Source of the DNA: Strix aluco
Lineage: Eukaryota > Chordata > Aves > Strigiformes > Strigidae
Assembly (NCBI RefSeq): GCF_031877795.1
Contig: NC_133946.1
Coordinates: 9,399,144 to 9,463,143 of the forward strand
Length of the DNA: 64,000 nucleotides
Direction of reading: 5' to 3'
Part shown: one piece after another, positions 48,766 to 61,300 of the stretch
Layout of the letters: each line of letters opens with the position of its first letter
Numbering within the stretch: position 1 is the first letter of the stretch
Position numbers and translations under genes: made by a program
Notes under the pieces: model-generated
Database searches by the model: none
What the model was told of the DNA's origin: nothing
What the model saw: only the letters and a program-made list of their open reading frames with translations

Positions 48766-51700
48766 ACAGGTTTCCTTACTATGCCTTCCATTGCATTCGC
48801 TTTCCTGCATCATGTTAATTTAGTGTCTTTTCCTTTGAAGTTTCACCAAAGTAAGGACTAGTTATATAGCCTGTGGTATTTATGTGAGTGAAATACCTTA
48901 GCCTGGCTGCTAGGTTTCCACAATGCGAGTCAGAGCAGTGTTACTTTTCAAGCAGTTAGATCCATCTCCCAAATGATTGATTATTTGCTTCAGCAAACAA
49001 GGATAGCTACTTCATTAAGATAATATAGACTTGAAAAAAACAGGGTTTTGGTGGTCTAGAGATGGTGTTACTATGCCCAATATCATATTTAGGGATTTAA
49101 GTTTTACCTCTCACTGGAGAGCAGCGCACTCAGGGCCCTGGATATGGATATGGATGGGAATAAGGCAGGAGGAAAAGAACTTTTGATCCCTCTAAACAGT
49201 AGATCTGGCTGATGCAAGGATGATATTTTAAATGGGAGAAGAAGAGAGGGAAGAACTTTTAGCCTTCTGGTTAGGAAGAAGGTTGTCCTAGAAGTGGATA
49301 TTTCAGTGTCACAGAGGGTCAGGGAGCAGGCAGGAAAGGAAAGGTTGAGCAGAATCAGTAAGCTGAACACTGTTGAAAACTGTCTCACAAGAGTAGTGTT
49401 GCTGTTTCTTTTCAATTGAAGTTAGCATTCAATTCTTTTCATTGGTCTGCTTTATTTTTGTGGGTTTTAAATCATCCAGTGGAAGGAGAAAAGGAAAAAA
49501 ATTCTTAAAATCATCACATGTAATCAAAAATAAAACAAACTTCTAGTCACATTTCATAAGACTTTGTAATACAAACTGTGAACTTCTGAAAGAAAAATAT
49601 CTGCACTTCTGCTCAGCAAAAGGCATCAGAAAGCAATGGTGTAACCATGAACATTTGACCTATACAGCAAAAATATGGCTAGACTGTAGAATTGTACTCA
49701 GGGGATCTATCACCAAGAGCTTCAACTGGGCAGAGATTTCCTGTTAAGTCTCTCCCACCCTTTTCATCATCCCAGAAGCCAAACAACTGGTCTTTGGGAT
49801 ACAGAAAGAAGGAAGTTTTGGAAACTGAAGCACTAGGCACTCAAAATCTGTAAATAAGAAATATAAATAAACCATGTAAGAACTGATCCCCTTTATTTTT
49901 AACAGACACATGTAACCATATACCCGTTCAGACAACAAAAAGCTACAGGGAAAGAGTGATGAGGCTATGACAGACACTTGAAAAGCATGAAAATATTTGT
50001 TTGGGGATGAAACATACATACCCTCCAACTGCACTGATTTTGCTAGACAATACTAGAATTCAGATCCTAATTTTGGATCTGACCAAAATATCAGTTGGTA
50101 CCAATTCTTAATGCCATCTACTACTTCCAGGTGGAAAAAAACTTTGCTTGTGTAAGCTTATTGCAGGTTTCTTATCTGTAGACAGGTTCTCAGTCCTTCT
50201 TAGCCTATAGCTGCTCCCATTCAAGTGGTGCTTTATGCCTTGACAAGTCTAGCTAAAGCACTTAGAAATGGGAGAGGAGAGCAGGTTAAAGCTTAGCTGC
50301 TTTGCAAGGAACTCTTTAGGGGTTCCTCGTGTAGTATTTCCAATGGCAGCACTGCTACATCTGCGCAGCTTCTTCTTTTGCTCTACTGCCTTTGATCAGA
50401 AAGCAAAGGTAGAGTGGAGGTTGTCATTTTAAAACTACAACAAAAAATTTGAAGCTGCAGAAGCAGCCAGTATGTGCAACAAGATTTATTCTAAATGGCA
50501 GCAGCTACATGGCGGGTCCTGCAGAATACGTCAAAATCTTAGCATCTGGCCACAACTGCACCACGCTTTTGAAGTGAAAGCACTATGTAAAATAAAAACA
50601 TTCTCACTGTATTATCAAACGTGCTAATTAGGCCAAGAAAATTAACTGGCTGAATTGCATTTAGCTTCATTCAAACTCATCCCAAAGAAATAAGACGTAA
50701 GCATATTGGGACAAACTTTCACTTGCCTTTGCCTTTAGCTAGGCTGTTCATATCCACAGTACCAGTGTGCAAACCATGTATGCACCAGAAACACATGTTC
50801 AAAAGGCCGCACATACTGGAATAATTTGTCAGGCTTACTAATCGGCTTCTCTCCCAACCTCCTTGTGATCTTAAATACTCTGCAGCAAGCATTTCTCGTA
50901 CCAATGAGAGGGGAATCTTACAAGCTTGTGTTGGAAATTCTCTGAGGACACCTTTACAAACAGTTTTACCAAAAGAGATATAAAAAAGCCACAGAGTGGG
51001 TGCAAAAATTTGCACTGGTGTGAGGTGTGTCGACAGCGTGGCCAAAGAAGCACGCCTCCAATGGTATTCTTAAAAGGACCGCAGCTGGATGTAGGTGGAA
51101 GGGAAGAAATATTCTGTAGTGGAAAAAGCCTACACTGGAGGTTGGCCATGCCAGCTGCATTTCATCGTTAAACCGGTCATTTAGCAAAGTACAGCCACAA
51201 GCACGCACGCACACACACTTATAAGGGAGCAATTTGTGGCTGAGTGGTAGAATAACAAAATATTATCTGCTTTATTTTGAATAACTTCAGTCTTGCAGAA
51301 AAACAGGGAAAAAGAGTCTATGGCTCACTGGACAGAGAGCGCAGCTCAGTTGTAATCATAGAAGAGGATTTTTAGGCCTATAATTATTCTCTACTGTTTG
51401 CCAGAGGAGGAATTCATCACTGCTTTGCCATATAAACTCTTCTGAACCTTTACGAGAAGTTACAACGGCATGTTGAGGGTCAAACACAGGAGCCATGCTA
51501 CACCTGTGATAATTAGTTACCACCGCTCAAGGGGCTCCTGGTAACAGCATCCTTTCAGAGAACTGTCAGGGATACCACATGTATAAGCCAGTCTGATGCC
51601 TCTGCATGCATATAGCAATTTGAGTGCCACTATATTAAATTCCCCCGAGAGAGGCAGCACCAACAGATATAAAATAATTTATTGCAAAGTGCGTTTCCAT

Positions 51701-52007
51701 CTGCCCTGTGGGTAACCAATTGCACCCATGCTCTGCTCAGGGTGCCAGCCCTCAGGAAATTAGATGGCCTAAAGGCACAGGAAGTAGTTGCATTTTATCA
51801 ACATGTAGGTGGTCTCTGATGAAAAGCTCTTAATCACAGACATAGTAGCACAGTACCCAACAGCATGTCATGACTTTTACATTCTCAAGAGGTCTGGCTG
51901 CTAGGCAAGTTGCTTTTTTTTCTTTTTCTTAAATAATTAAAATCTGTGATAATTACAGGGGACAGTCTCCTCCTAATAGATTTGTTGCAGGAGATGGCTC
52001 TTATCCC

Positions 52008-52050
52008 CGTAGAACACATTGCTTAGTGACTCCTGTTTCGAATCCCCAGA
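52008..52050 (+). repeat. tRNA-like SINE head remnant
   Basis: TTGCTTAGTGACTCC followed by TGTTTCGAATCCCCAG. The second matches the Pol III B box / T-loop motif well. The spacing is too short for a tRNA gene, so a SINE remnant is the simplest reading. Confidence 0.35.
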
Positions 52051-52770
52051 CTCTCTCAGAGGAAAAATTATAATGCTGCCCATCAAACCACCAGATCCAT
52101 CATAAAAGGAACTTTGAAAATGAGAGTCAGGTGCCTAGATAGATCTGGTGGCACATCACTATACAGGCCCCAAAAGATAAATATGAGGTATGATCCTGGC
52201 AACATTACTTATTGTACGACATAGCCAAGACATGTGGATTAGCTCCACCGAGGGTCTTAGAAAGTGAGCTTGTCAGACCCACAGAGGATAAGAATGATCA
52301 TGATCCAGTACAGGCTAACCCCAACACCTCAGGCTGGCATGCCAGAAACACCAGGCAAAGACTGATCGAACACAGTTTTGGAGGCGAGTATTGCCAAGAC
52401 CTGTATACTTACCACCAAGTCCAGAATGCTTGCTCAGAGGGGATGGGATAATGGAGAAAGAAAACTCAAAAAACAGCTGCCTCAAGAAATGACTTGTATT
52501 TGTAAGAAAAGCAATGAATGCCTGGCACAGAGTAAAAAAATGCTCGTATGAAGTTAAAGTGAAAGAACAGAGGCAAATGTTCTTCAAATACCAGCAGCAC
52601 ACATCGTTAACAGTGCAAATATAAACTACAAAATGTTAGACTAATCTAGTCAGCCAGAATACAATGTTAGCCAATGTAGGAAATGGTTGGATTCTGCCAC
52701 TGATGGCCTTATGGCTAAGAATTAAAAGGACAGGCACATTAAAAAAAACCCTAAAAATCCTATGGTGTGG

Positions 52771-53630
52771 TTATTTTTTCTTCCCTCCCCCTTTTGCCTG
52801 GCGTGTAGGCATGGGCAACGAGGCCCTCTCGGTTATGGCTCTCTGCAGCCGGCCACTGCGACAAGGCAGTGTGGCCTGCGGTGGTTCTCGAGAGTCGCCC
52901 GTCCCTTCGGCCCCTGGTAAGCACACAGTGGAGGATGCCACTGCGTCCTCACCAGTCCATGTCGAGGCACAAGTTAACTCGACATGGGGGGTGGCTCTTT
53001 GGGAGATGCGTGTTTCAAGGACCTGCGTCCTTGGCTGCTTGAGGAAAGCTAAAATCTCTGACAGGTAGTTATGGATGGCTCTTGTGGAGGTAGCCACAAT
53101 GCCCAGCTGCAGCTCCATACGGCCCATGGACTGTGACATGAGACCCATGGACTGTGCATGCTCCCTCTTGATATTTTCCAGCAGCTGCACAATCCTACTG
53201 TTGGTTTCCATCAACAGCTTCTCTCCCTCTGTTAGCTGGGGCTGCCCTCTCCAACCCCGATCCCTAGGGACAGGCTCAACACCGCAGTGCTCTTCATTCA
53301 TTTCATCATTTCCCTCCTCCTCAGGAGAGTCACTTTCAAACTGAGGAGTCCTACTGAGTGACTGATCCCCAGGAGACTGTATGTCCATGGTACACTCCGG
53401 AGTCCGCGCTGGCGTTTGAAATCCCTCAAAATCCTCCCCAACGTTGCTGTGCGTTTCAGATGAGGACAACGGCCACTGCCAGCTCTCTGTGGTCCTGGCC
53501 GGCGAGTCTTCGTCAGAGGCAGGCACCGAGGATTCCTGTTCTTCGGCCGGTGTGGATGGCGAGCTCCCTCGGTGATGGCCGGCTTGCCCCGAGGATCCAG
53601 GAACCTCCCCATCTTGTTCCCCAGTGACAT
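52771..53630 (-). CDS. Uncharacterised coiled-coil protein ORF in GC-rich island (possible transposon accessory or domesticated gene)
   Basis: An uninterrupted frame of about 286 codons ending in TAA at 52,771-52,773, inside an otherwise AT-rich SHANK2 intron and much more GC-rich than its surroundings. The N-terminal half is Ser/Pro/acid-rich (PASDEDSPARTTE, SPEEEGNDEMNEEHCG). A probable coiled coil follows at about residues 136-200 (EGEKLLMETNSRIVQLLENI...IHNYLSEILAFLK). The C-terminus is basic (TRQAKGGGKKK). The frame is closed by TGA just upstream, and the first in-frame ATG is at about 53,388. However, GATTGCCAG at 53,631-53,639 is a good splice acceptor, so an upstream exon may supply the start. 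Acidic middle plus C-terminal coiled coil resembles the Myb/SANT-like accessory proteins of Harbinger-type transposons, but no Myb domain was found. Not related to SHANK2 by sequence. Confidence 0.5.
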
Positions 53631-53954
53631 CTGGCAATCAAATAGAGGAGCAACAACCACTGTATCTGAGGCCAGGCAGATGGAGGTATCTACATGCATT
53701 GGACAACACATAGAAAGAAGCCAGTTGGGAAGCCAGAGTGTATGTGTTTGGGCAAACGGAAGGGCGGACTAAAGTTTAGTGACTGCATTGGGCACGCGGC
53801 AGTTGACATTATTAACCGCTTTTGGCATAAATGCACACTGTCCTGTACCCATAACACACACAGCCATGCTGCATCCCAAGGCAGGAACTACCAATTCACC
53901 TCATCGTGACTGTGACAGGAAATGTCAGTGAACCTATCAAAAAGCTCACCTATG

Positions 53955-54260
53955 CACTGCAGTGGTGTCAGTCAGAAATCCCTGGGACGAGCTCAGGGCC
54001 AAGTGTCCAATTGAGCTTCCTGGGGTGCCAGATGTGCTCCACCACTGGCTGAGGGCAGCCCTTTGTTGTTCGGAAGCACTGCTGGCTATCTTCGCTTTTG
54101 TCCGACGTCTCACGTCACCCCCACCCCCAGTGCGCTCTCTCCCAAATCACTGCTGCAGCGTGACGGTGGCCGTCCACAGCATTTATCCCGCGAGCAATGC
54201 CCTCCCCAACATCTGCCGGATTTTTCTTGTTCTTTTCCCCAAACAGTAGGTAACGCTATC
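53955..54260 (-). other. GC-rich region upstream of the coiled-coil ORF, possible 5' exon or promoter
   Basis: On the - strand this stretch has several CpGs and ends in GCATAG|GTGAGC, a fair splice donor. It could pair with the acceptor at 53,631 to remove an intron of about 320 bp. The one frame that would join in phase is stopped by a TGA close to the donor. It may therefore be a 5'UTR exon, a mutated exon or not an exon at all. Confidence 0.25.
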
Positions 54261-54276
54261 CGAGGGCATTGCTCGC
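54190..54276. repeat. 15-bp perfect inverted repeat
   Basis: GCGAGCAATGCCCTC at 54,190-54,204 and its exact reverse complement GAGGGCATTGCTCGC at 54,262-54,276, with 57 bases between. It could fold as a hairpin or mark transposon ends or subterminal repeats. It lies at the outer side of the GC-rich island. Confidence 0.9.
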
Positions 54277-55290
54277 CAGGATCTCATCATCTTCTGAAAA
54301 TAAACTTAGTTTTGCCCTCCCCTGGCTACCTCTTCCCTTGCCTGAGGGCACATGGTGGAAATCTGGGTACAAGTGCTTCCCTGTGGCAGCTTAGTGTGCA
54401 GAGGCATTGTTACAGATGTTAATGAGGAGGATATTATTAGGTATGTGCTTACTCTAAATCCTCCCCTACATAAAATGCACTCCCAAAGGCTAGAAATGGC
54501 TAAGCTTTTTGCACCCACAGCGATCACTGGCTCACAGTAGAGCACGATCTGCCCAGCACCATTCTTGATTACATGAGTCAGTGGCCGTAACTCTCACCCT
54601 TTCCATGTTTCAAATAAAAAAATGCATCCATTTTGGGTTTTTTGGGGGGGACAATTTGGTCATCAGAAATTAATCCGGGGCGGTCTGGCTAAAATGTTGC
54701 AGTATGGTAGCCCAAAGAGCCTGCATTCCTCACACTCAGGCAAGGGATACGTGAGAGAAGCGCTGTTGTCGGAAGACTGTGACCTGAACAGCAGTGGCTG
54801 GCTGTTGCTAGCTGGCTGGCTGTGCTGCTCACACTACAGTGATGCCAGATCAGTGTCATGCCTACTCTCTGGCATCCCAGTCTTGAAAAACGTTATTCTT
54901 TAAGGATTAATTTATGCACTTTGAAATACTTTATATGCTGCTCTTCAGGCCTCAATTTGAAGCTGTAAGCTTACATCTGGAAGGTGTTGCTGAGGTCATG
55001 TTAAATGATACTTCTGGTTTTGTTTATGAACCAGGGTTTTTTGTTTGATTTTTTATTTTTACTTTTTTATTCCATATGGTTTTAACTGAAAGTTCCTTCT
55101 GACGACCCAAGGATCCCTCCTCTTACATATCAGTCCGTGTCTACCCTAATGTGGCACTCATTATTTCTACACCCAAGTGCCTCCAATATTATACTTCTCT
55201 AAAAGGGATTCTGTGTGGCTTAATATAATTATGATTTTTTTAAATGCTAAAATAATGGATATTATTTGTGCATTTAGCATATTCACTACT

Positions 55291-55320
55291 TCAAAGTATT
55301 CACATTCAAAGTATTCACAT
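55291..55320. repeat. 15-bp perfect tandem duplication
   Basis: TCAAAGTATTCACAT occurs twice back to back, seen directly. Confidence 0.95.
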
Positions 55321-58300
55321 TCTCTCTGTGTCTGGTTGGACTGTCCAGTTGCATGTTTATGGAAAGTGAGGATGAGATTGTATTTGTAAAAAGGCATGAG
55401 CTCCTCATGAAAATGAATTCTAGGGACAAACTGTCATGCAATCATTGGCTCTTCCACTCCACGGAGATTTGAAGAGGGACTGTATATCAACCTAACTGTA
55501 ATAACTGCTTCTTCCTTTGCAATTCTTCTCCCCCTTTGCCTAATACAGCCATAGCTGTAATCTTTCATTAACAAATCTCTCTTAACAACTATAGTATAGG
55601 ACCATGATATTATTTCTCAGCATTTTCCTATTTGAGTACACATGAAAAAAATAACAAAAAACCAGGGGACCTATTTTTACCACACATAGCAAACACACAC
55701 TTCAGTTAAATTCTGTCGAATCAGAGAAAGATAAGGGATCATATATATTCATTCTGGTAGAGCCACTGGTCATACAAAATGTCTTTGTATTTCTTTTGAC
55801 ATGTCATCAGAAAATTCCCCATATTGGAAAACTCCATTTTCCTGACAAGTGTTCTAAACAGAGCCCACCTAGTAATTGGTAAGTTATAGAACCAAACTAA
55901 ATTAAAAGTCAAAAACTGAAGCAAAACAAAATAAAAAAATTCCAAACCCCACATTAATTTATGAATATTTCTGTAAATAGTATGACTGAGTTTAGTTTGT
56001 TCAGAATCGGGGGGGATCATAACACTTTTGTTATTTGTGCATGTATACACATTTGCCAGAGGCTTGCCAAGAGAAGTTTCTCGAAAAAGCATAATCAATT
56101 TTTGCAAGGTTCCTAATTCTCTATGAAAATTTACCACTTGCAATCCTCTTAATCAGTATTTTCAGCCTTTCAGAGCTGAAAGAACAGCATCTGGCACAGG
56201 TGACCAATAACACAAATGACAAAGAATGCAAGCAAACAATCTGTGAAAACCCATGGGCAGAAAGTTAATTGTGGTAACTATTGGCGAATACTTATGAATA
56301 ATGAATACATTCACAGGTTTTAGGATAAGTTTGTTAACTTGACTAGCAATGAAAAGGAGGAATATTCATAACTGTTATTATTCATAACAAAGTGTTCAAC
56401 AACTCTAGTAACTCCGGCTTCTGGAAGCTTTGTGAAGCATTGACATGGGGCATGGGGAAACCGAGGGTGCGCTACAGGCATGGCCTTACACAAGCTTTCA
56501 TTCACTCCAGAGCAGTTATGGGAAACTGCCTGAAGGTCAATGGCTGACACCACCTTGACAACTGTGTCAGTGTCTGCCCATTAAATCCATTCCTTGATGA
56601 CCAAAGGTCGCCCTAAATTCAGACCGGATCTTGGTAAGATGATTGCACCAGTGGCTAGGTTGGTGCTGTGGAAAAGGTGTGCCAGTTACAGTAGGGGACT
56701 GGAAAACTTGCTTTGGCCAGAAACTGTCCTTATCAGCCAGAGAAGAGGCTGACTGCTTTGAACAGCTGCCGACAGTAGGATTAAAGCTGACTGAAAGAGT
56801 TTACCTCGACTAACTGCCTTCACCTCATTTCCTTGGCAAAGGGGTGACTTCCAAACAAAAAAAAAAAAAAAGAGGGCACTAAGACTGTCAAGTCAAAATC
56901 AGCTATGAACCAAACGGTACATCAACATGTTTAATCTTACTTGGTTGATAATTGTATTTTTAAAAATCTCTTTTAAAACCAAGCTTTAAATATGATGGGT
57001 ACAAAAAAGCACATCTAGCTTCCTTGGGTGCGAAGCGAAGAGGTCAGATTCTCTGATCTTTCTAGTTGCTTCCACCTTACACACCATTTCCACATGCAGC
57101 ATTTTGTTCACAGTGATATATACGATTTACAGGCAAAATAGGTCACTTTTGTCTTTTACAGATATCTGCATATCTAGTGATACCAGCCAACAAACTGGCA
57201 GTCTCCAAAGTTGTGACTTGCTTCATGTTCCTAACCTCATGTCCCTTGCTCTACCAGGGCATGGCTCCCATTTTGATCCGGGAATGACCAAGTAAGGGAA
57301 TCAGAAAGGAGCATGCATATAGGCTAAAGGAAATATAAACATCTGGAAGTCAGCGACCCACTGCACTTTAGTGTTTGATCACTGTGAGGACTATGCAGCT
57401 ATTTCCAAAAGTCACATGGGACTCAGAGGTTTCTGAAGACTTTTTTTGGTTTGTTTTACCTCACTGATTCTGTTGTGTTTAAAGAAAAAAATTAAACTTG
57501 TCATTAAAGTGGTCCATGTAATGGTAACTAGTGAACCTTCATCAAAGTCCTGGCTATCTTCCTTTCTTTCCTGTTAGACAGGCCCCTGTTTCTGCAGCAA
57601 AGCCCGTAGCTGACTGCCTGAGAGGGTGTTTGCAGTGGGCTGACACAGAGCTTGGTCTGATGTGGTAGATCAGCAATTGCTCCTGGTGGCCACAGGAGAA
57701 CTGCTCCATCTTTTGTGCCTGCAGGGGTGATCTGTGGTTTGCCCAATCCTGTTCTGAACATGGTGATTAGAAGCCAGGATTATTCCAGCCTGCAGGTTTA
57801 TTAATACGTCCATCATTTTGGACCACTGCTATACCGTGCTGTCTCTTTGCACCACAACATTCATTCCCTGTGAGAGTCCTTTAAGTTTGTTATTAGACAT
57901 GTTTAGGATTGTAGCAATTATTGGGTTGAGATACACAGAGAACTGAACAGTCGATTCAGCTGTAGGGATAGAGGACTGAGACAGAGGCCAAGAACAGAGC
58001 AGGGCTTTGGATATAGACAAACTTTAGAGACATCAGAGGTATTTCTTTAACTTTTGTTCACTGAAGAACATTTGAGATTTATGCCTGTGTTGTGCCTTAC
58101 CTGCCACTTGGACTGGCAGTTGATCCCTCCCCTGAGATGTGCTGCTCTTTAAGACTCCCTCCTTTTGAAATCCCACCATTTCTGTTTCACCTCTGCTACT
58201 GGATCGTTGCCTTTTCCATTATCTTTCCTTTCCAGATTCCCCACCAGTGGAGCTGGACGTGAGGGGTGGGGTACCGTCTTCCTGCTGACAGGTAGGTGGA

Positions 58301-61300
58301 GATGTTCCTTGGCCACAACAAGTGGGCCAGGAGCTCAACAACAGCGGTAACACAGTTGGGGAGCTTCCTGGGACCTGCCTCTGCTGCTCTGGACCTGGGC
58401 CTCTGCCTGTATCTGCATCATGCCTCCTGGGGTGGGTGCATTTTTCAAACTGCTTAGGTACCAAGGTGACAGATGCCTTGTAAATACCTAAGATAGATAC
58501 AGACAGAAACTGTACCAGGCGCAATCAGTTATGCAAAACTTCATACAATGCCAATTGCACCTATATGCTGTAGTATCACCCACCTTTTCTAGCATCTGCA
58601 GTCAACCACAGTCAAATATTTGGCACATGTATTTTTCCTTTTGAAAAGTGATGGGAACACAGGACATTCATTCTTCCTTGGTGTCAACAGCTCTAGGCAC
58701 ATAGCCCTTAATGTCAGGTACTGCATATGCACATATTTTGTTCCATCGCCTTCCCTAAATATGAGTTTGCAAGTTTAGTTTAATTTCTTTCATTAGCTGA
58801 TAAAATTTGTTTCCTTGTCAATAATCTGCAAAAATCAGTTACATAAGCAGTACTAAAACTAAAAGGGTAGTCTTTATGTGTACGTATTAAAAATGCATAG
58901 AGTTTAATTTAAACTACATAAAAATATGTCTGTGGTGTTGCTTTTACCTTATGGATTAACTTTTAAAATTTATTTTTAACTATAAGTAGCTTGTTTTTAG
59001 CATAAAGACCAGGAGTGATTGTGCATATAATTATAAGTTTGCATGTCTGAAAAAAAGCATCTAAAACAAGTAGGTGCACTTAGTTGCATTGTATTCCTTT
59101 TACATTTTTGTCACTTCCCATATATATGCAAAAGACCTTACCCTGCTTAGTTTGTAAAAGAATAGCTGGGAAGTAATTTGATAAATACTTCAGGGTGAAT
59201 ATCTGTGGGTGGGGGGAACTATGTAAAGGACAATTTGGGCAAACAGTACCTATGGGAATCTAGACAACGCTTTCAAAGAAGCACAAAACAAAATTCTAGA
59301 AGAGCTTCCCAATACTAATGGGGTGGTAGCAGAAAGATGAGAACCTACTGATTCCACAAGAAAGCTTGATCAAACTATAGAAGTTCATATGATAATGTTG
59401 CTTGTCACAGAAGCAATTGTATTTGATGAATAGATCTCTAGTGCCTCTGGGGAAAAATAGGTGACTCCTATTTGTAGATGGTTAAAAATGGATCTCTGTT
59501 ACATTAGCTATGCCCACTGAAAACTAATGTCTTTCTTTTTAGCTATTCAAATAGGAATTGATGTATAAAAATTTGTCAAAGACCAGAAGTAGGTAAAGTA
59601 TAACTAGGCCTTCAACATACTGCTACGAATTTAAAGACTAACCTTAACTAAAGCATTGTTTCAGAGTAAGAATATTAAAGGTGAAGATTTAAATCCAAAT
59701 TTGTCGTTTATGATCACGTTTAGCGGAAAGAAACAAGTTCAGCCTCCTGTTATGTCATGTAAATGTATAGTTAAAAAATATACTGAAATGGAATGATCTG
59801 AGTTTTCATTTAGACAACTAGGCCAATCCTCATAAATCTGCCACCACGTGCACATTTTAATCTGGAATTAACTTCTCCAGCCGCACCCCAAATGAACAAT
59901 TTGCAGGATTGTGCTTAAATCACAATGCCAAAATCACATATTTACTGTACTGCAAACAATAGGCAGAGAATATTACTTTAGCAGTTAGCATAATGAGGAA
60001 ATAACAAAAGTGCTTTGCAATACAGTCAAAAACATAAGCCATTTGAAACACTTTCCTTCTATGAAAATTGAGTAAAAATATGTTCTCTGGGATACTGTAA
60101 ACTCTACAAAGCGCACTAAAATCCAAAAAAAGGGAAAATTATGTAAAATAAATCAGTAAAACATAAAAAACTGTTTAGTGGCTAAAATTAATCATTTAAC
60201 ATTATCTATAAATATCATTACATGATTTATGAAAATGTTTTGTATGTATTCACAATAAAGAACTATCAAAACTTTCTTGAAAGAAAGTCTTATTTGTGTT
60301 TCTAGGGCTGAAAATATCTTCACATTAGTACATATAAGTCACATTTACATATTATAATCACACCATAAAAAGTAATTTTAAGGAAGGCATAAAACTGGTA
60401 TGTTCAAATTCTTTCTATAGATACAATTTTCAAGTACCAGCTCTTTAACAGCATGTTCAATTAATGAAAGAATTATACAGGCATTTAAATGCACCTGCAA
60501 TCCTGAAGCCTTACAATTCAGCCTACCTTGAAAGAGGAATGGTCATTGTCTAACAGTGGTTTCTGTTTAAGAACAAAAACAAAGCAGAGAATATAGTCAA
60601 TACCCACTCCTACCCTGCAAGCCAGGTGGAATTTAAGTGGCAATTTGATGTTCTGTTTAAGAGACAGCATTTGAAAATTTGTCCTAATCACAAAAGAAAG
60701 ACAAGCAACTGAAAGAAACCAAAAAGAAAGGTGGAGGACCTAAACCACTTGCAGCCTTCTCTGTTCTTACACTTACTCTCACGCTTCCACACCGAGGGGA
60801 AAAACCAAACAAAACTGTGATGAATTATCTAAAAACATTTATTTTTAATTATATTAGAAATTAATTAACATGGGTATATGAACATTTGAAGAAAAAAAAA
60901 GAGAAATAGCAGCAAAGGGAGTTTTGAGATGAGGGAGATAAGTCCTTCATCTCCCTGGCTCCTGAAAAAGAGAGAGAACACATTAAAAGTGTTGAAAAAG
61001 TTTTTCACTGCCCTAACTGTACCATGTTGGGAAACACATGCAATTTTTACTGTTCCTTAAGCACTCATGATTTTGAATATGTAGTTAGATATTCAATTAA
61101 TATCTGAGTTTAGCAAGCGACACTCACATATGCCAACGTATTTAATTTGTCTGTTTCCAAATGCTACAAAACCCACATTTTCTTTAACACTTACAATTCC
61201 TTTTCCAACTTCTTTTATACCATTGTCTTGGTTGGCTGATGCAGGAAGGTTTTGCAAACCTTTTCAGTTACTGTCCTGTAGTAAAGAAAAACAAGTATCA

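Noticed and set aside
49104-49415. 103-codon - strand frame rich in Leu/Ser/Phe
   Set aside because: Does not resemble SHANK2 or any known family and has no flanking splice sites. It translates a purine-rich + strand stretch.
53298-53711. 137-codon - strand frame overlapping the coiled-coil ORF in another frame
   Set aside because: It begins with an ATG right after the splice-like AG and was considered. However, it is shorter, very Arg/Pro-rich and lacks structure. The overlapping acidic/coiled-coil frame is the more credible one.
53962-54249. 95-codon + strand frame through the GC-rich island
   Set aside because: Includes the inverted-repeat arm and polypyrimidine runs. No domain was recognised, and it is opposite to the orientation of the better ORF.
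60527-60562. 36-bp candidate micro-exon on the - strand (KPLLDNDHSSFK) with a good acceptor and a GTAGGC donor
   Set aside because: Only the phase 0-0 frame is open, while the next recognised SHANK2 exon (47,795) needs a phase-1 donor, so the two cannot be joined directly. I recall no matching SHANK2 segment.
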